A stretch of 64,000 nucleotides of DNA from Thermomicrobium sp. CFH 73360 (GTDB taxonomy: Bacteria > Chloroflexota > Chloroflexia > Thermomicrobiales > Thermomicrobiaceae), in assembly GCF_023806465.1 (NCBI RefSeq), contig NZ_JAMSLS010000004.1, forward strand, positions 74,498 through 138,497. The letters are read 5' to 3'. Position numbers and translations under genes: made by a program. Position 1 is the stretch's first letter, and each line of letters begins with the position of its first letter. Shown piece by piece: positions 35,302-43,506 of this stretch. A model generated the notes under the pieces. That model had not been told where the DNA came from. It made no database searches and was given only the letters and a program-made list of their open reading frames with translations.

Positions 35302-36543
35302 GTGCGCCGACGCGTCGTGGTGACCGGTCTTGGCTTCGTCACCCCTATCGGGAACGACGCAGTCAGTGTTTGGACGTCCCTTATGGAGGGTCGATCAGGA
35401 ACGAGAATACTCACGAGAATCGATCCCGCAGATCTGCCGAGTCGCGTCGCAGGAGAGGTGAAGGAATTTGAGGCCGAGCGCTTTCTTCCCCCAAAAGAAG
35501 CGCGACGGACCGACCGCTTCATCCAGTTCGCAGTCGTAGCGGCCATGCAGGCACTCCAAGCAGCCCGGCTTGAATTGACTCCGGCAGTCGCCGAACGCAC
35601 TGCCGTCGTGATTGGGTCAGCACTGGGTGGCGTCGAGACGTTCGAGGCAGGCGTTGAAACACTCCAGGCGCGTGGGCCCGCACGGGTGAGTCCATTCCTG
35701 ATTCCGATGTTTCTTGCCGACATGGCCGCAGGATACGTCGCGATTCTCACCGGAGCCCGGGGACCGAACTTCGCTACGTTGTCAGCCTGCGCCAGTGGTG
35801 CGAATGCGATCGGCGAGGCTGCGCGGATGATCCGAGAGGAACGCGCCGACATTGCGCTTGCAGGCGGTAGCGAGGCCCCTCTCACACGCACGGTCATCGC
35901 CGGGTTTGCCGCACTGCAAGCACTTTCACGACGGAACGACGAGCCAGAGACAGCAAGCCGCCCGTTCGATCGCACACGCGATGGCTTCGTCATCGCTGAA
36001 GGTGCGGCGGTGCTCGTCTTGGAGTCGGAGGACCATGCTCGGCGGCGCGGAGCACCGATCCTCGCGGAGGTCCTCGGCTACGGTACGACTGCCGACGCCT
36101 ACCACATCGTCCAACCTTGCGTGGATGGATCCGGTGCAGTCGCTGCCATGAAGTCTGCATTGGACGATGCAGGACTTCTGACGCGAGACATCGACTATAT
36201 TAACGCTCACGGCACAAGTACACCCCTCAACGACACGGTGGAGACCGCCGCAATAAAACAGCTGTTCGGCTCTGGCCAGGCGGTGCCGCCCGTTAGTTCG
36301 ACAAAGGCACTTACTGGTCACCTGCTCGGTGCAGCAGGTGCACTGGAAGCGGCCATCTGCATCTTAGCACTTCAGCACCAAATGATTCCGCCAACATGGC
36401 ATCTGCGCGAACCTGATCCGGAGTGTGACCTCGACTATGTTCCGAACCAACCGCGCGCAGCATCCCTTCACTACGTCATGACGAACGCCTTCGGGTTCGG
36501 TGGGCATAATGCTGTGTTGATTCTCAGCCGCTATTCCTCTTGA
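35302..36543 (+). CDS. fabF: 3-oxoacyl-ACP synthase II
   Basis: FabF condenses malonyl-ACP with acyl-ACP in fatty acid elongation. The 413-residue product opens with RRRVVVTGLGFVTPIGN, has the nucleophile Cys in TLSACASGANAIGEA, the catalytic His pair in NAHGTSTPLNDTVE and KALTGHLLGAAGALE, and ends NAFGFGGHNAVLIL. The start is GTG at 35302; longer open frame upstream is the dehydrogenase gene. It is isolated from other fab genes here. Its last 13 bases overlap the convergent DsbA-like gene. Confidence 0.95.
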   Translation: MRRRVVVTGLGFVTPIGNDAVSVWTSLMEGRSGTRILTRIDPADLPSRVAGEVKEFEAERFLPPKEARRTDRFIQFAVVAAMQALQAARLELTPAVAERTAVVIGSALGGVETFEAGVETLQARGPARVSPFLIPMFLADMAAGYVAILTGARGPNFATLSACASGANAIGEAARMIREERADIALAGGSEAPLTRTVIAGFAALQALSRRNDEPETASRPFDRTRDGFVIAEGAAVLVLESEDHARRRGAPILAEVLGYGTTADAYHIVQPCVDGSGAVAAMKSALDDAGLLTRDIDYINAHGTSTPLNDTVETAAIKQLFGSGQAVPPVSSTKALTGHLLGAAGALEAAICILALQHQMIPPTWHLREPDPECDLDYVPNQPRAASLHYVMTNAFGFGGHNAVLILSRYSS

Positions 36544-37196
36544 TGTCCGCCCGTAACTTCTCTCCACGCAAGATGAAGCCACTTCAACAGATAGTCGGGA
36601 TCATCCTGAACGATAATGGGATATCCATGAGACGATTGTCGAATTTCAATTCCCGGGTTATGGACGTCACGTTGTCCACTAACGACGAAGAGGTGAGGAC
36701 TTCCCTGAATCGGCCGCTGCTGACTTGCCTGCCAATCATCCCACAAACGACGCCAGCCATGACCCAACCAGAAGTCGTGTTCCAGGCGAGCCAGATCGAC
36801 GGATGTTTGGCTTACAATTTCAAAGAGCTCCGGGATAAGCGCAACATTGCGCTGATAAAGAAAGAATCCCTCACGTATCGCGAAGTCGACCTCACCCGCA
36901 ACTTCCTCTCCCTGGAAACTTGCCGCCTTCGCGATGGCCATTGCAGGCAAAAACGTGACGGGATAATCATCACGCTGCCACAAGGCAAAAGCGTCCGGTT
37001 CGACCTGGGAAAGAATAGCGCGCTCTGCTTCAACTGCAGCACGCGGTGTGCCAACACGGTCCACTAACTCCAGAGGCCAATAGCGCCAGTACACCCGTAC
37101 CGGGTGCGGAAACCGCTGTAGCGCACGGCGCAGCCGCCTTGCGGTTACATAGGCCCAAGGACAGTGGAGATCGGACCAAAACTCGATCTCGAGCAC
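36531..37196 (-). CDS. DsbA-family (FrnE-like) thioredoxin-fold oxidoreductase
   Basis: This 221-residue cytosolic-looking protein has a DsbA fold with helical insertion: EIEFWSDLHCPWAYVTARRL at the N-terminus and SPHLFVVSGQRDVHNPGIE near the cis-Pro region. The active site reads CPWA rather than CxxC, so only one redox cysteine is present. That points to the FrnE / 2-hydroxychromene-2-carboxylate isomerase-like group, possibly a glutathione- or thiol-linked isomerase, not a disulfide oxidase. The start is GTG at 37196. No signal peptide is seen. Confidence 0.83.
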   Translation of the reverse strand: MLEIEFWSDLHCPWAYVTARRLRRALQRFPHPVRVYWRYWPLELVDRVGTPRAAVEAERAILSQVEPDAFALWQRDDYPVTFLPAMAIAKAASFQGEEVAGEVDFAIREGFFLYQRNVALIPELFEIVSQTSVDLARLEHDFWLGHGWRRLWDDWQASQQRPIQGSPHLFVVSGQRDVHNPGIEIRQSSHGYPIIVQDDPDYLLKWLHLAWREVTGGHQEE

Positions 37197-37286
37197 CGCC
37201 GCACCGCCTTGCTCACGTCGTGAACTGACACAGGCCTAAGGTTAGCAAGACGGTAGACTCGAGAACATGCGCGAAGCATACACGAA

Positions 37287-38411
37287 TCAGTCGAGGTAGC
37301 CACGGAGCATGCGGCTGCAGCTTGGGTGGCGGAGCTTCCGGAGAGCCTTGGCCTCGATTTGCCGGATGCGCTCGCGTGTGATACCGAACTCTCGACCGAC
37401 CTCTTCGAGTGTCCGGAACTGACCGTCCTCCAAGCCGTAGCGGAGCACGATAATACGACGCTCGCGCTCCGTAAGGCGGCTCAGCGCCTCTTCCAGCTGC
37501 TGCCGGAGTAACTGCTGGGATGCGACCTCGATTGGCGGTGGCTGCGTCTCGTCTTCAATGAAATCACCCAAGAACGCATCACCGTCCTGTCCGATCGGAG
37601 CTTCGAGGGAAACCGGGAGACGTGCTGCTTCCAGGATCTGACGAATCTTTTCTTCTGGCATGTCGAGCGCTCGGGCGACCTCGAGCTGAGTTGGCTCACG
37701 CTCCAAGATTTGCTGAAGCCGATGGCTCATTTTCTTGATCCGATTAATCGTTTCGCCAACGTGCACTGGGAGACGGATTGTCCGGCTCTGATCGGAGATG
37801 GCTCGGGTGATCGCTTGTCGAATCCACCAAGTTGCATACGTGGAAAACTTGTACCCGCGCTTGTAATCAAACTTTTCGGTGGCCTTCATGAGGCCGATGT
37901 TGCCTTCCTGGATCAGATCCAGAAAGGACAAACCACGGCCGATGTATTTCTTCGCAACGCTGACAACTAGACGCAAGTTCGCTTGGATAAGGTGAGCACG
38001 TGCACGCTCGCCGTCCTCTTTGTCATGGAGGAGCGCCTGCCGCTCCTCCTCGGACGCATAGTCCCCTCGCTCGAGGCGAGCCTGAGCGATCTTGCCGCGT
38101 TCGATCCGTTGTGCGAGCCAAACCTCTTCCTGTGGTGTGAGCAGAGCCGTCTCACCGATCTCCTGCAAATACAGTCGCACCGTGTCGCTGATTCCGATAC
38201 CGTCCTCGAGGTCAAGACGCTCATGTTGATCACGCAGTCGGCGATGGAGAAGCGAGGTGCGTGGGGGTGCAAGACTGGTTTCACTCTCGAGGACGCTCAA
38301 GCTGTCATCGAGTGAGGAATCGTCAAGATCAGCCAAGGAAGGAAGGGTCTCATCGGGACCGAAGTACGATTCGGTCAACCCATCCAGCGCATGCAGGTCC
38401 ATCGAATCCAT
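37287..38411 (-). CDS. rpoD: Principal RNA polymerase sigma factor (sigma-70)
   Basis: The 374-residue product is the group 1 (or very close group 2) sigma factor. Region 1.2 begins [23 protein letters not shown]; region 2 has [29 protein letters not shown] and [22 protein letters not shown]; region 3 [11 protein letters not shown]; region 4 has [18 protein letters not shown] and [19 protein letters not shown]. The short acidic N-terminus lacks a long region 1.1. It ends LRGYLD. The start at 38411 follows a G-rich ribosome site; the open frame runs 13 codons farther. Its promoter matches the TTGAAA/TATACT form seen elsewhere here, so it may drive itself. Confidence 0.95.
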   Translation of the reverse strand: MDSMDLHALDGLTESYFGPDETLPSLADLDDSSLDDSLSVLESETSLAPPRTSLLHRRLRDQHERLDLEDGIGISDTVRLYLQEIGETALLTPQEEVWLAQRIERGKIAQARLERGDYASEEERQALLHDKEDGERARAHLIQANLRLVVSVAKKYIGRGLSFLDLIQEGNIGLMKATEKFDYKRGYKFSTYATWWIRQAITRAISDQSRTIRLPVHVGETINRIKKMSHRLQQILEREPTQLEVARALDMPEEKIRQILEAARLPVSLEAPIGQDGDAFLGDFIEDETQPPPIEVASQQLLRQQLEEALSRLTERERRIIVLRYGLEDGQFRTLEEVGREFGITRERIRQIEAKALRKLRHPSCSRMLRGYLD

Positions 38412-38577
38412 GATCAGACCCCCACTCACCGGTCGGCACCTGCTCAACACGCCCTGCAGAGCGAAGAAGATAACGAGGGCCGGTCACTGGCGAGTGGTTC
38501 TGGCGAGTCTCGTTCGCCTTTCACCCGCTGTCCTTTCCGCTTGTTGACGCGGCGATCCAGCGTACACTCCGCCCGAA

Positions 38578-38606
38578 AGTATACTGCGTTTTTGCTATCA
38601 TTTCAA
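38578..38606 (-). promoter_or_regulatory. rpoD promoter
   Basis: On the minus strand, -35 TTGAAA (38601-38606) and -10 TATACT (38578-38583) are 17 bases apart. The -10 lies in AGTATACT, a palindrome, so the same bases also offer a TATACT on the plus strand facing ruvC, though without a good -35 there. Confidence 0.75.
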
Positions 38607-38644
38607 GCGATTGTCGACGAAGCACATCCATATCCGTGTTCGAA

Positions 38645-39199
38645 ATGTCGGAAACGGCAGCTCTACAAAGAGAGGTTCGTGATCCGTTGCGTGTACTCGG
38701 TATCGATCCGGGAATGGCTCTCCTGGGATACGGGATCGTTGCCGACCCCGAGACTCCCCGAGCTCTAACCTATGGGGTGGTGAGCACAGCGGCACAGCTC
38801 AGACCAGAACGACGATTGGTGTTCTTATACGAGGAGCTTCGTCGAGTACTTCAACAGTGGCAACCTGATGTTGTCGCCCTGGAACAGCTCTTCTTCGCAC
38901 GGAATGTGACGACTGCGCTTGCAGTCGGCCAAGCTCGCGGAGTCGTCTTGCTGCTCTGTGGCCAATTCAGCATCCCTGTCGTCGAGTACACCCCAGCGCA
39001 AGTAAAACAGGCCATCGGTGGCTACGGACGCGCAGGAAAGCGCCAAATGCAAGAAATGGTTCGTTTACTCTTGCAACTACCCACGATTCCCCAGCCGGAC
39101 GATGCAGCTGACGCCCTCGCAATTGCTCTCTGCCACCTGCATCATCTCCGCTCTCCGTGGATCAAAGAGAGCCATGAGCAAGCGCCGGGTCCGGGCTGA
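38645..39199 (+). CDS. ruvC: Holliday junction resolvase RuvC
   Basis: RuvC cuts Holliday junctions in recombination. The 184-residue product has the acidic active site: Asp in RVLGIDPGMALLGYG, Glu in VVALEQLFFARN and the Asp pair in PDDAADALAIALCH; the KQAIGGYGRAGKRQMQEMV helix is also typical. The start is uncertain: ATG 38645 is shown, but TTG 38687 with AGAGAGG upstream would begin directly at LRVLGIDPG as in most family members. ruvA and ruvB are not adjacent. tlyA follows with a 26-base overlap. Confidence 0.93.
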   Translation: MSETAALQREVRDPLRVLGIDPGMALLGYGIVADPETPRALTYGVVSTAAQLRPERRLVFLYEELRRVLQQWQPDVVALEQLFFARNVTTALAVGQARGVVLLLCGQFSIPVVEYTPAQVKQAIGGYGRAGKRQMQEMVRLLLQLPTIPQPDDAADALAIALCHLHHLRSPWIKESHEQAPGPG

Positions 39200-39971
39200 C
39201 GAACTCCTTCTGACGCGAGGGTTGGCGACGACACGAAGCCAGGCACGTGCACTCATCATGGCTGGCCGTGTCTGGCACGGTGATCGCCGTGTCGAGAAGC
39301 CAGGAGAGCTCTTGCCGCCCGATACCGAACTCCGGCTGACCCAAGAGCCGCGCTACGTGAGTCGTGGCGGCGAAAAGCTCGAATACGCCTTGCGCATGTT
39401 TGCCATCGACGTGAATGGCCTTGTCTGCGCCGATTTTGGAGCATCCACAGGCGGGTTCACTGACGCACTCCTTCAGCATGGGGCACGCCGTGTCTACGCC
39501 ATTGATGTCGGGTACGGCCAGTTACACTACCGACTTCGGCAGGATCCACGTGTCCTCGTCATGGAACGCACCAATGTGCGTTATCTTGAATCCCTCCCTG
39601 AACCGATCGATCTAGTGACAATCGATGTTTCGTTCATTTCTCTGCGACTTGTACTTCCCGCTGCCCGTCGTGTCCTGCGGCCGGGCGGTCGAGTCATCGC
39701 GCTCGTCAAGCCGCAGTTCGAGGCAGGGAAGGGGAAAGTAGGGAAGGGAGGTATCGTCCGTGACCCCGCGGTCCACCGCGAAGTGCTGGAACGTATCATT
39801 GCGACAGCGCTGGAACTCGGCTTCAGCGTGGAAGGTCTCGTACGGTCACCGATCAGGGGGGCGGAAGGAAACATCGAATTCCTGCTACTCTTGCGGCGTG
39901 ATGGAGTGACTTCGCTTGACCCGGAGTCACTCATTTCGAGTGTGTTAGGCGAGATGGAATCGGATCGATGA
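39174..39971 (+). CDS. tlyA: TlyA-family rRNA 2'-O-methyltransferase (hemolysin-like)
   Basis: TlyA enzymes methylate ribose in 16S and 23S rRNA. The 265-residue product has an N-terminal S4 domain (VRADELLLTRGLATTRSQARALIMAG) and an FtsJ-type methyltransferase domain (YVSRGGEKLEYAL, CADFGASTGGFTDALLQHGA for SAM, VDLVTIDVSFISL-like IDLVTIDVSFISL, ALVKPQFEAG). The start at ATG 39174 lies inside the ruvC end. It overlaps larB by 4 bases. Confidence 0.92.
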   Translation: MSKRRVRADELLLTRGLATTRSQARALIMAGRVWHGDRRVEKPGELLPPDTELRLTQEPRYVSRGGEKLEYALRMFAIDVNGLVCADFGASTGGFTDALLQHGARRVYAIDVGYGQLHYRLRQDPRVLVMERTNVRYLESLPEPIDLVTIDVSFISLRLVLPAARRVLRPGGRVIALVKPQFEAGKGKVGKGGIVRDPAVHREVLERIIATALELGFSVEGLVRSPIRGAEGNIEFLLLLRRDGVTSLDPESLISSVLGEMESDR

Positions 39972-40765
39972 ACGAACGTTCACGATGCGACCCCTTCCGT
40001 ACACTGCGGGCAGCACTCTCTGGCGAAATGCTGAGCGCTCGCTCGAATCCTGGAGTGTGGGTGGATCCGGAGCGAGAGATCCGTACGGGTATTCCCGAGA
40101 TCGTCCTTGCCGAAGGGAAAACGCACGAGCAACTCGTCGCAAGTGTCACGCTCTTACTCGAACGGCGAGGCCGCGTCTTGATTAGCCGATTGGCAGCACA
40201 TCAGCGCGATCATTTGCTCGCCGCCTTTCCAGATGTCCAGGCACGGTACACCGAGTCAGGTCGTACCGTCGTGCTGTGGCACGAGGGCGCTGTTCCGACA
40301 CCCAGCGGGGGACGAGTTGGAATTCTGACGGCTGGTGCTTCGGACCTCCCCGCTGCAGAAGAGGCTCAATTCGTCGCGGAGGAACTTGGTTGTACCGTGC
40401 GTGTCGTGCATGACGTCGGTGTCGCCGGTCTGCATCGACTAGTGCCGGCGCTTGAGGAGCTGATCGTCGCGTGGGATGCCGACGTACTCATTGTCGCCGC
40501 AGGAATGGATGGAGTTTTGCCGAGCGTCGTGGCAGGACTCGTGGACGTTCCCGTGATCGGCTTGCCAACGCCCACCGGCTACGGTTTTGGCGGTGGTGGA
40601 GTAGCAGCGCTGCAGAGTATGCTGCAGACCTGCGCTCCCGGCCTCGTCGTCGTCAATATTGACAACGGAGTCGGCGCTGCCGCAGCTGCCGCCAAGATCG
40701 CCAACCGCTGCGCTGCACTACGGCGTCAGTCTGAATCTGCTCTGATTGACTCGGCCAACACCTGA
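39968..40765 (+). CDS. larB: LarB-like nickel-pincer cofactor carboxylase
   Basis: LarB carboxylates and hydrolyses nicotinic acid adenine dinucleotide, the first step to the nickel-pincer cofactor of lactate racemase. The 265-residue product has the N-terminal FRTLRAALSGEML region and a PurE-like domain: GILTAGASDLPAAEEAQFVAE, DVGVAGLHRLVPAL, AAGMDGVLPSVVAGLV, PVIGLPTPTGYG, and NIDNGVGAAAAAAKI. No larA, larC or larE is in the window. It is coupled to tlyA. Its last 40 bases overlap the convergent meaB gene. Confidence 0.9.
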   Translation: MNERSRCDPFRTLRAALSGEMLSARSNPGVWVDPEREIRTGIPEIVLAEGKTHEQLVASVTLLLERRGRVLISRLAAHQRDHLLAAFPDVQARYTESGRTVVLWHEGAVPTPSGGRVGILTAGASDLPAAEEAQFVAEELGCTVRVVHDVGVAGLHRLVPALEELIVAWDADVLIVAAGMDGVLPSVVAGLVDVPVIGLPTPTGYGFGGGGVAALQSMLQTCAPGLVVVNIDNGVGAAAAAAKIANRCAALRRQSESALIDSANT

Positions 40766-41691
40766 AGGCGCTGCGCAAGCTCGCGATAGAATCGCGCCTC
40801 CAGCGCTCGCCAGCGTCCCGTCCCGCGGTCCTCCGCCAAGAACTCGTTGAGGAGCTCCGTAATCAAGAGATGACAGCGGTGTCGGACACGCACCTCCCAC
40901 GACCGCGCTGCCTGCTCCTCACGGTGCTGCTCCGGTATCCCTGCAGCGGCGCGTCGGTCACGGAGCTCAATTAGAGCCTCTGCAATCTCAGTCACCCCTT
41001 CGCCTGCAGAAGCGATTGCTCGGAGAATTGGAGGAGCAGACTCTGGGGACTCGGCGATGAGTCGGTAATACGCCGAGAGATCACGGACCACATCCTCGGC
41101 TCCTGGTCGGTCGGCCTTGTTGACGACCACGATGTCAGCCAACTCCAGGACGCCGGCCTTCAGTGTCTGGATGCTGTCCCCCAACCCAGGGACGAGGACA
41201 AGGAGAACGACATCCGCGACCTGAACAAGCGGAGAAGCTTCCTGACCAGCGCCGACCGATTCCAGGAAAATGAAATCGAAACCGTATGCATCGAGCAGCG
41301 CGAGTAAGGTCGGCAGTTGTGGAGTACCCGCTCCATAGGGATCACGCGCCGCCAGAGAACGAACGAAGACCTGGGGGTGATGCGCCGACTCTAACATCCG
41401 GATACGATCGCCCAGGATCGCGCCACCAGACCGCGGACTGATCGGATCAAAAGCCAGGATCGCGACAGTCGCATCGCGGCGCGTCATTTCACTCGCGAGC
41501 GCTCCCAGAAGGGTACTCTTCCCAGCCCCTGGCGGACCGGCAACAGCCACAACCAGCGCTTGCCGTGATCGCTCGATATCGAGGTCATGCCCGAGTTCGG
41601 GATTCCGCTCCAGCAACGAGATCGCACGAGCAAGTGCTAACCGATCTCGCAAACGTACACGCTCGAGCAGCGAGTCCCACTGCGCAATCAT
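40726..41691 (-). CDS. meaB: Methylmalonyl-CoA mutase-associated GTPase MeaB
   Basis: MeaB is a G3E-type GTPase chaperone that gates adenosylcobalamin loading into, and protects, methylmalonyl-CoA mutase. The 321-residue product has the P-loop VAVAGPPGAGKSTLLGAL, AILAFDPISPRSGGAILGDRIRM, FLESVGAGQEA (Switch region) and VVNKADRPGAEDV (NKxD). The start at ATG 41691 is where homologues begin. It follows the B12-binding subunit gene after seven bases in the same operon. Confidence 0.94.
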   Translation of the reverse strand: MIAQWDSLLERVRLRDRLALARAISLLERNPELGHDLDIERSRQALVVAVAGPPGAGKSTLLGALASEMTRRDATVAILAFDPISPRSGGAILGDRIRMLESAHHPQVFVRSLAARDPYGAGTPQLPTLLALLDAYGFDFIFLESVGAGQEASPLVQVADVVLLVLVPGLGDSIQTLKAGVLELADIVVVNKADRPGAEDVVRDLSAYYRLIAESPESAPPILRAIASAGEGVTEIAEALIELRDRRAAAGIPEQHREEQAARSWEVRVRHRCHLLITELLNEFLAEDRGTGRWRALEARFYRELAQRLQVLAESIRADSD

Positions 41692-41698
41692 CGCCGAT

Positions 41699-42112
41699 TT
41701 ACCCGTTGGGCACGACGTCCGGAACACGCGATTCGATGTACCGCACAATCTCAGCCAGCGAGGTTCCCGGGCCAAAGACTTCCGCCACTCCTTGAACCTT
41801 CAAAAAGGGGATGTCGTCCTGAGGGATAATGCCACCGACAAGTATCAGTGCGTCACCCTTTCCGTGTTCGCGCAGAGCGCGGATCACTTCTGGCACAAGC
41901 TGGTTGTGGGCACCAGACAAGATGCTCAACCCCACCACGTCGACATCTTCATCGACAGCGGTCTGCGCGATCGACTCAGGGGTCTGGAATAAACCTGTGT
42001 AAATGACTTCCATTCCGGCATCCCGAAGTGCACGAGCGAGCACTTTTGCCCCACGATCATGTCCGTCCAAACCAGGCTTGGCGATGAGAACACGAATCGG
42101 TCTGCGACGCAT
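41699..42112 (-). CDS. Methylmalonyl-CoA mutase small (B12-binding) subunit
   Basis: This 137-residue protein is a free-standing cobalamin-binding domain. It has the DxHxxG motif in [22 protein letters not shown], then [33 protein letters not shown] and [14 protein letters not shown]. Such subunits pair with a separate large barrel subunit in split mutases of archaea and some bacteria; the large subunit is not in the window. It lies between the CobO-like gene and meaB, consistent with B12 handling. Confidence 0.92.
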   Translation of the reverse strand: MRRRPIRVLIAKPGLDGHDRGAKVLARALRDAGMEVIYTGLFQTPESIAQTAVDEDVDVVGLSILSGAHNQLVPEVIRALREHGKGDALILVGGIIPQDDIPFLKVQGVAEVFGPGTSLAEIVRYIESRVPDVVPNG

Positions 42113-42129
42113 CGTCCAAAGCCTCCTTA

Positions 42130-42675
42130 TCAGTAGTGCAGGCCTCGACGTAGTGGTTCGTGTTCCCGAACTTTGATTGTTTGCATTAGCGTGACGCTAT
42201 CCGCTGCATCGTGCAGGGCTGGACTCGCTGCACGTCCGGTCAACACGATATCGGTCCAGGGAGCAGCCCGTTCGACGAGCTCCAGAATCGCCTTATCCTC
42301 TACCATACCTTCGTCGACCAGTGTTAGCAGACCATCCAGAATGAGGATATTGGTGACCCGGCGCAGCACGTGGTCACGGGCCTCACGGAGTGCCGCCTGC
42401 AACCGTTCCGGCGAGATAGCCGGACCGCGGAATTCTTCCGGACGCGTGCGCACGTCGATCATCCCATATTGGGAGAGTGTGACACCTGTGAGGAAGGAGA
42501 CAGCGGCAACCTCACCGCGCTCACGTCCGGTTTTGAGAAACTCGATGATGTGCACGCGCAAACCATGTCCGGCACCGCGCAACGCGATGCCGAGCGCAGC
42601 ATCCGAAGTGCGACGCTCGTCCCCGACTAACAGCATCATGTATCCGCGCCCATTCTGTCCTGGTTCCGCACCCAT
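42130..42675 (-). CDS. CobO/BtuR-like cobalamin adenosyltransferase homologue with destroyed P-loop
   Basis: The 181-residue product aligns with Cob[36 protein letters not shown] corresponds to the usual opening, [24 protein letters not shown] to the central helix, and [18 protein letters not shown] to the DEI strand region. However the P-loop GDGKGKTTAALG of the family reads [12 protein letters not shown] at residues 18-29, losing the conserved Gly, Lys and Thr that bind ATP phosphates. It is therefore unlikely to use ATP in the standard way. The start at 42675 follows GGGGGAA; TTG at 42765 would overlap the leader hairpin. It heads the B12-subunit/meaB operon. A chaperone or sensor role is possible. 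Confidence 0.75.
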   Translation of the reverse strand: MGAEPGQNGRGYMMLLVGDERRTSDAALGIALRGAGHGLRVHIIEFLKTGRERGEVAAVSFLTGVTLSQYGMIDVRTRPEEFRGPAISPERLQAALREARDHVLRRVTNILILDGLLTLVDEGMVEDKAILELVERAAPWTDIVLTGRAASPALHDAADSVTLMQTIKVREHEPLRRGLHY

Positions 42676-42703
42676 TGCGTTCCCCCGTTTCGCGCTTCCG
42701 CTT

Positions 42704-42756
42704 CCTCGTATCCGACCGGAAGGCAGCACCCATCCATGGGTCGGGTGAATACGAGG
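42704..42756 (-). promoter_or_regulatory. Bulged hairpin in the leader of the CobO-like operon
   Basis: Two stacked stems, CCTCGTAT (42704-42711) with ATACGAGG (42749-42756) and CCGACC (42712-42717) with GGTCGG (42739-42744), make 14 base pairs with a 4-base bulge (42745-42748) and a 21-base loop. On the transcript the structure ends 28 bases before the ATG. No T-tract follows. The pairing is too good for chance, but no known riboswitch class matches. Confidence 0.5.
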
Positions 42757-42843
42757 TCTTGGCAACCGACTGTTTTGCTACCACCTCATTGCAGCAGCGA
42801 CGCTAGCTCTCTGTCGTTGCGTCCGCGTCTCCCTGCTTTACTA

Positions 42844-42877
42844 GCCGCAGGCTGCCGAGTGCGAGACGCCCTGCGGC
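42844..42877 (-). terminator. Hairpin downstream of pth
   Basis: GCCGCAGG (42844-42851) and CCTGCGGC (42870-42877) form a perfect 8-bp stem with an 18-base loop, 21 bases beyond the pth stop. No T-run follows; it probably marks or protects the pth transcript end. Confidence 0.45.
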
Positions 42878-42897
42878 AATTGTCGCTTTGACGGCGT

Positions 42898-43506
42898 TCA
42901 GTCAGCAAGCGAGGACTCGTCGAGACGAATACGGAGCCCGTTGAACCGATTCATCGCGGCGGTTAAACCTTCACGATGCCAAACGAGCACAGCCTGTGCT
43001 GCAACGAACGCAACACGCTCAGCGAGCGGCCGTTCTGCTGCAGGAAATGGACTCAAGACATAGGAGCGGCCCTCGTTTTTAACCGCTGGACGCCCAATAC
43101 CGACACGAAGCCGTGCAAACCGGTCGCTCCCAAGCTCACTGATCACCGACTCGACGCCATGATGACCTGCCGCGCTACCGCCTTGTCGTAGTCTGATCAC
43201 GCCGAGCGGAAGATCCATATCATCATGAATGATGAGTACGCGTTCCAAAGGAAGCTTGTACCACTGGACCGCTTTTCGCACCGCTCGACCGCTCAAGTTC
43301 ATAAACGTCAGTGGCTTCAGCAGGAGCAATTGACCTCGATCGGTATGAATGGAGGCAAACTCTCCGTCAAAACGACGCTCGTAGCTGGGAATCCTGAATT
43401 CTCTTGCTAACGCGTCGATTACGCAGAATCCGACGTTGTGCCTCGTGTCGGCATACCTCGGCCCCGGATTCCCGAGGCCGACAGCAAGCCATTGGTCATC
43501 TCCCAT
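42898..43506 (-). CDS. pth: Peptidyl-tRNA hydrolase
   Basis: Pth frees peptides from tRNAs dropped by ribosomes. The 202-residue product starts MGDDQWLAVGLGNPGPRYADTRHNVGF with the catalytic His of RHNVGF, then KPLTFMNLSGRAV, IHDDMDLPLG (catalytic Asp) and GSAAGHHGVESVI. The start at 43506 is where the family begins; 69 further codons upstream lie inside the glycosyltransferase gene, which it overlaps by 11 bases. Confidence 0.96.
   Translation of the reverse strand: MGDDQWLAVGLGNPGPRYADTRHNVGFCVIDALAREFRIPSYERRFDGEFASIHTDRGQLLLLKPLTFMNLSGRAVRKAVQWYKLPLERVLIIHDDMDLPLGVIRLRQGGSAAGHHGVESVISELGSDRFARLRVGIGRPAVKNEGRSYVLSPFPAAERPLAERVAFVAAQAVLVWHREGLTAAMNRFNGLRIRLDESSLAD

Noticed and set aside
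34941-35993. Minus-strand open frame of 350 codons antisense to gyaR and fabF
   Set aside because: It is a composition shadow of two well-supported genes on the other strand.
42676-42897. Cobalamin riboswitch upstream of the CobO-like gene
   Set aside because: The conserved B12-box and core motifs were not found on the minus strand; only the bulged hairpin is supported.
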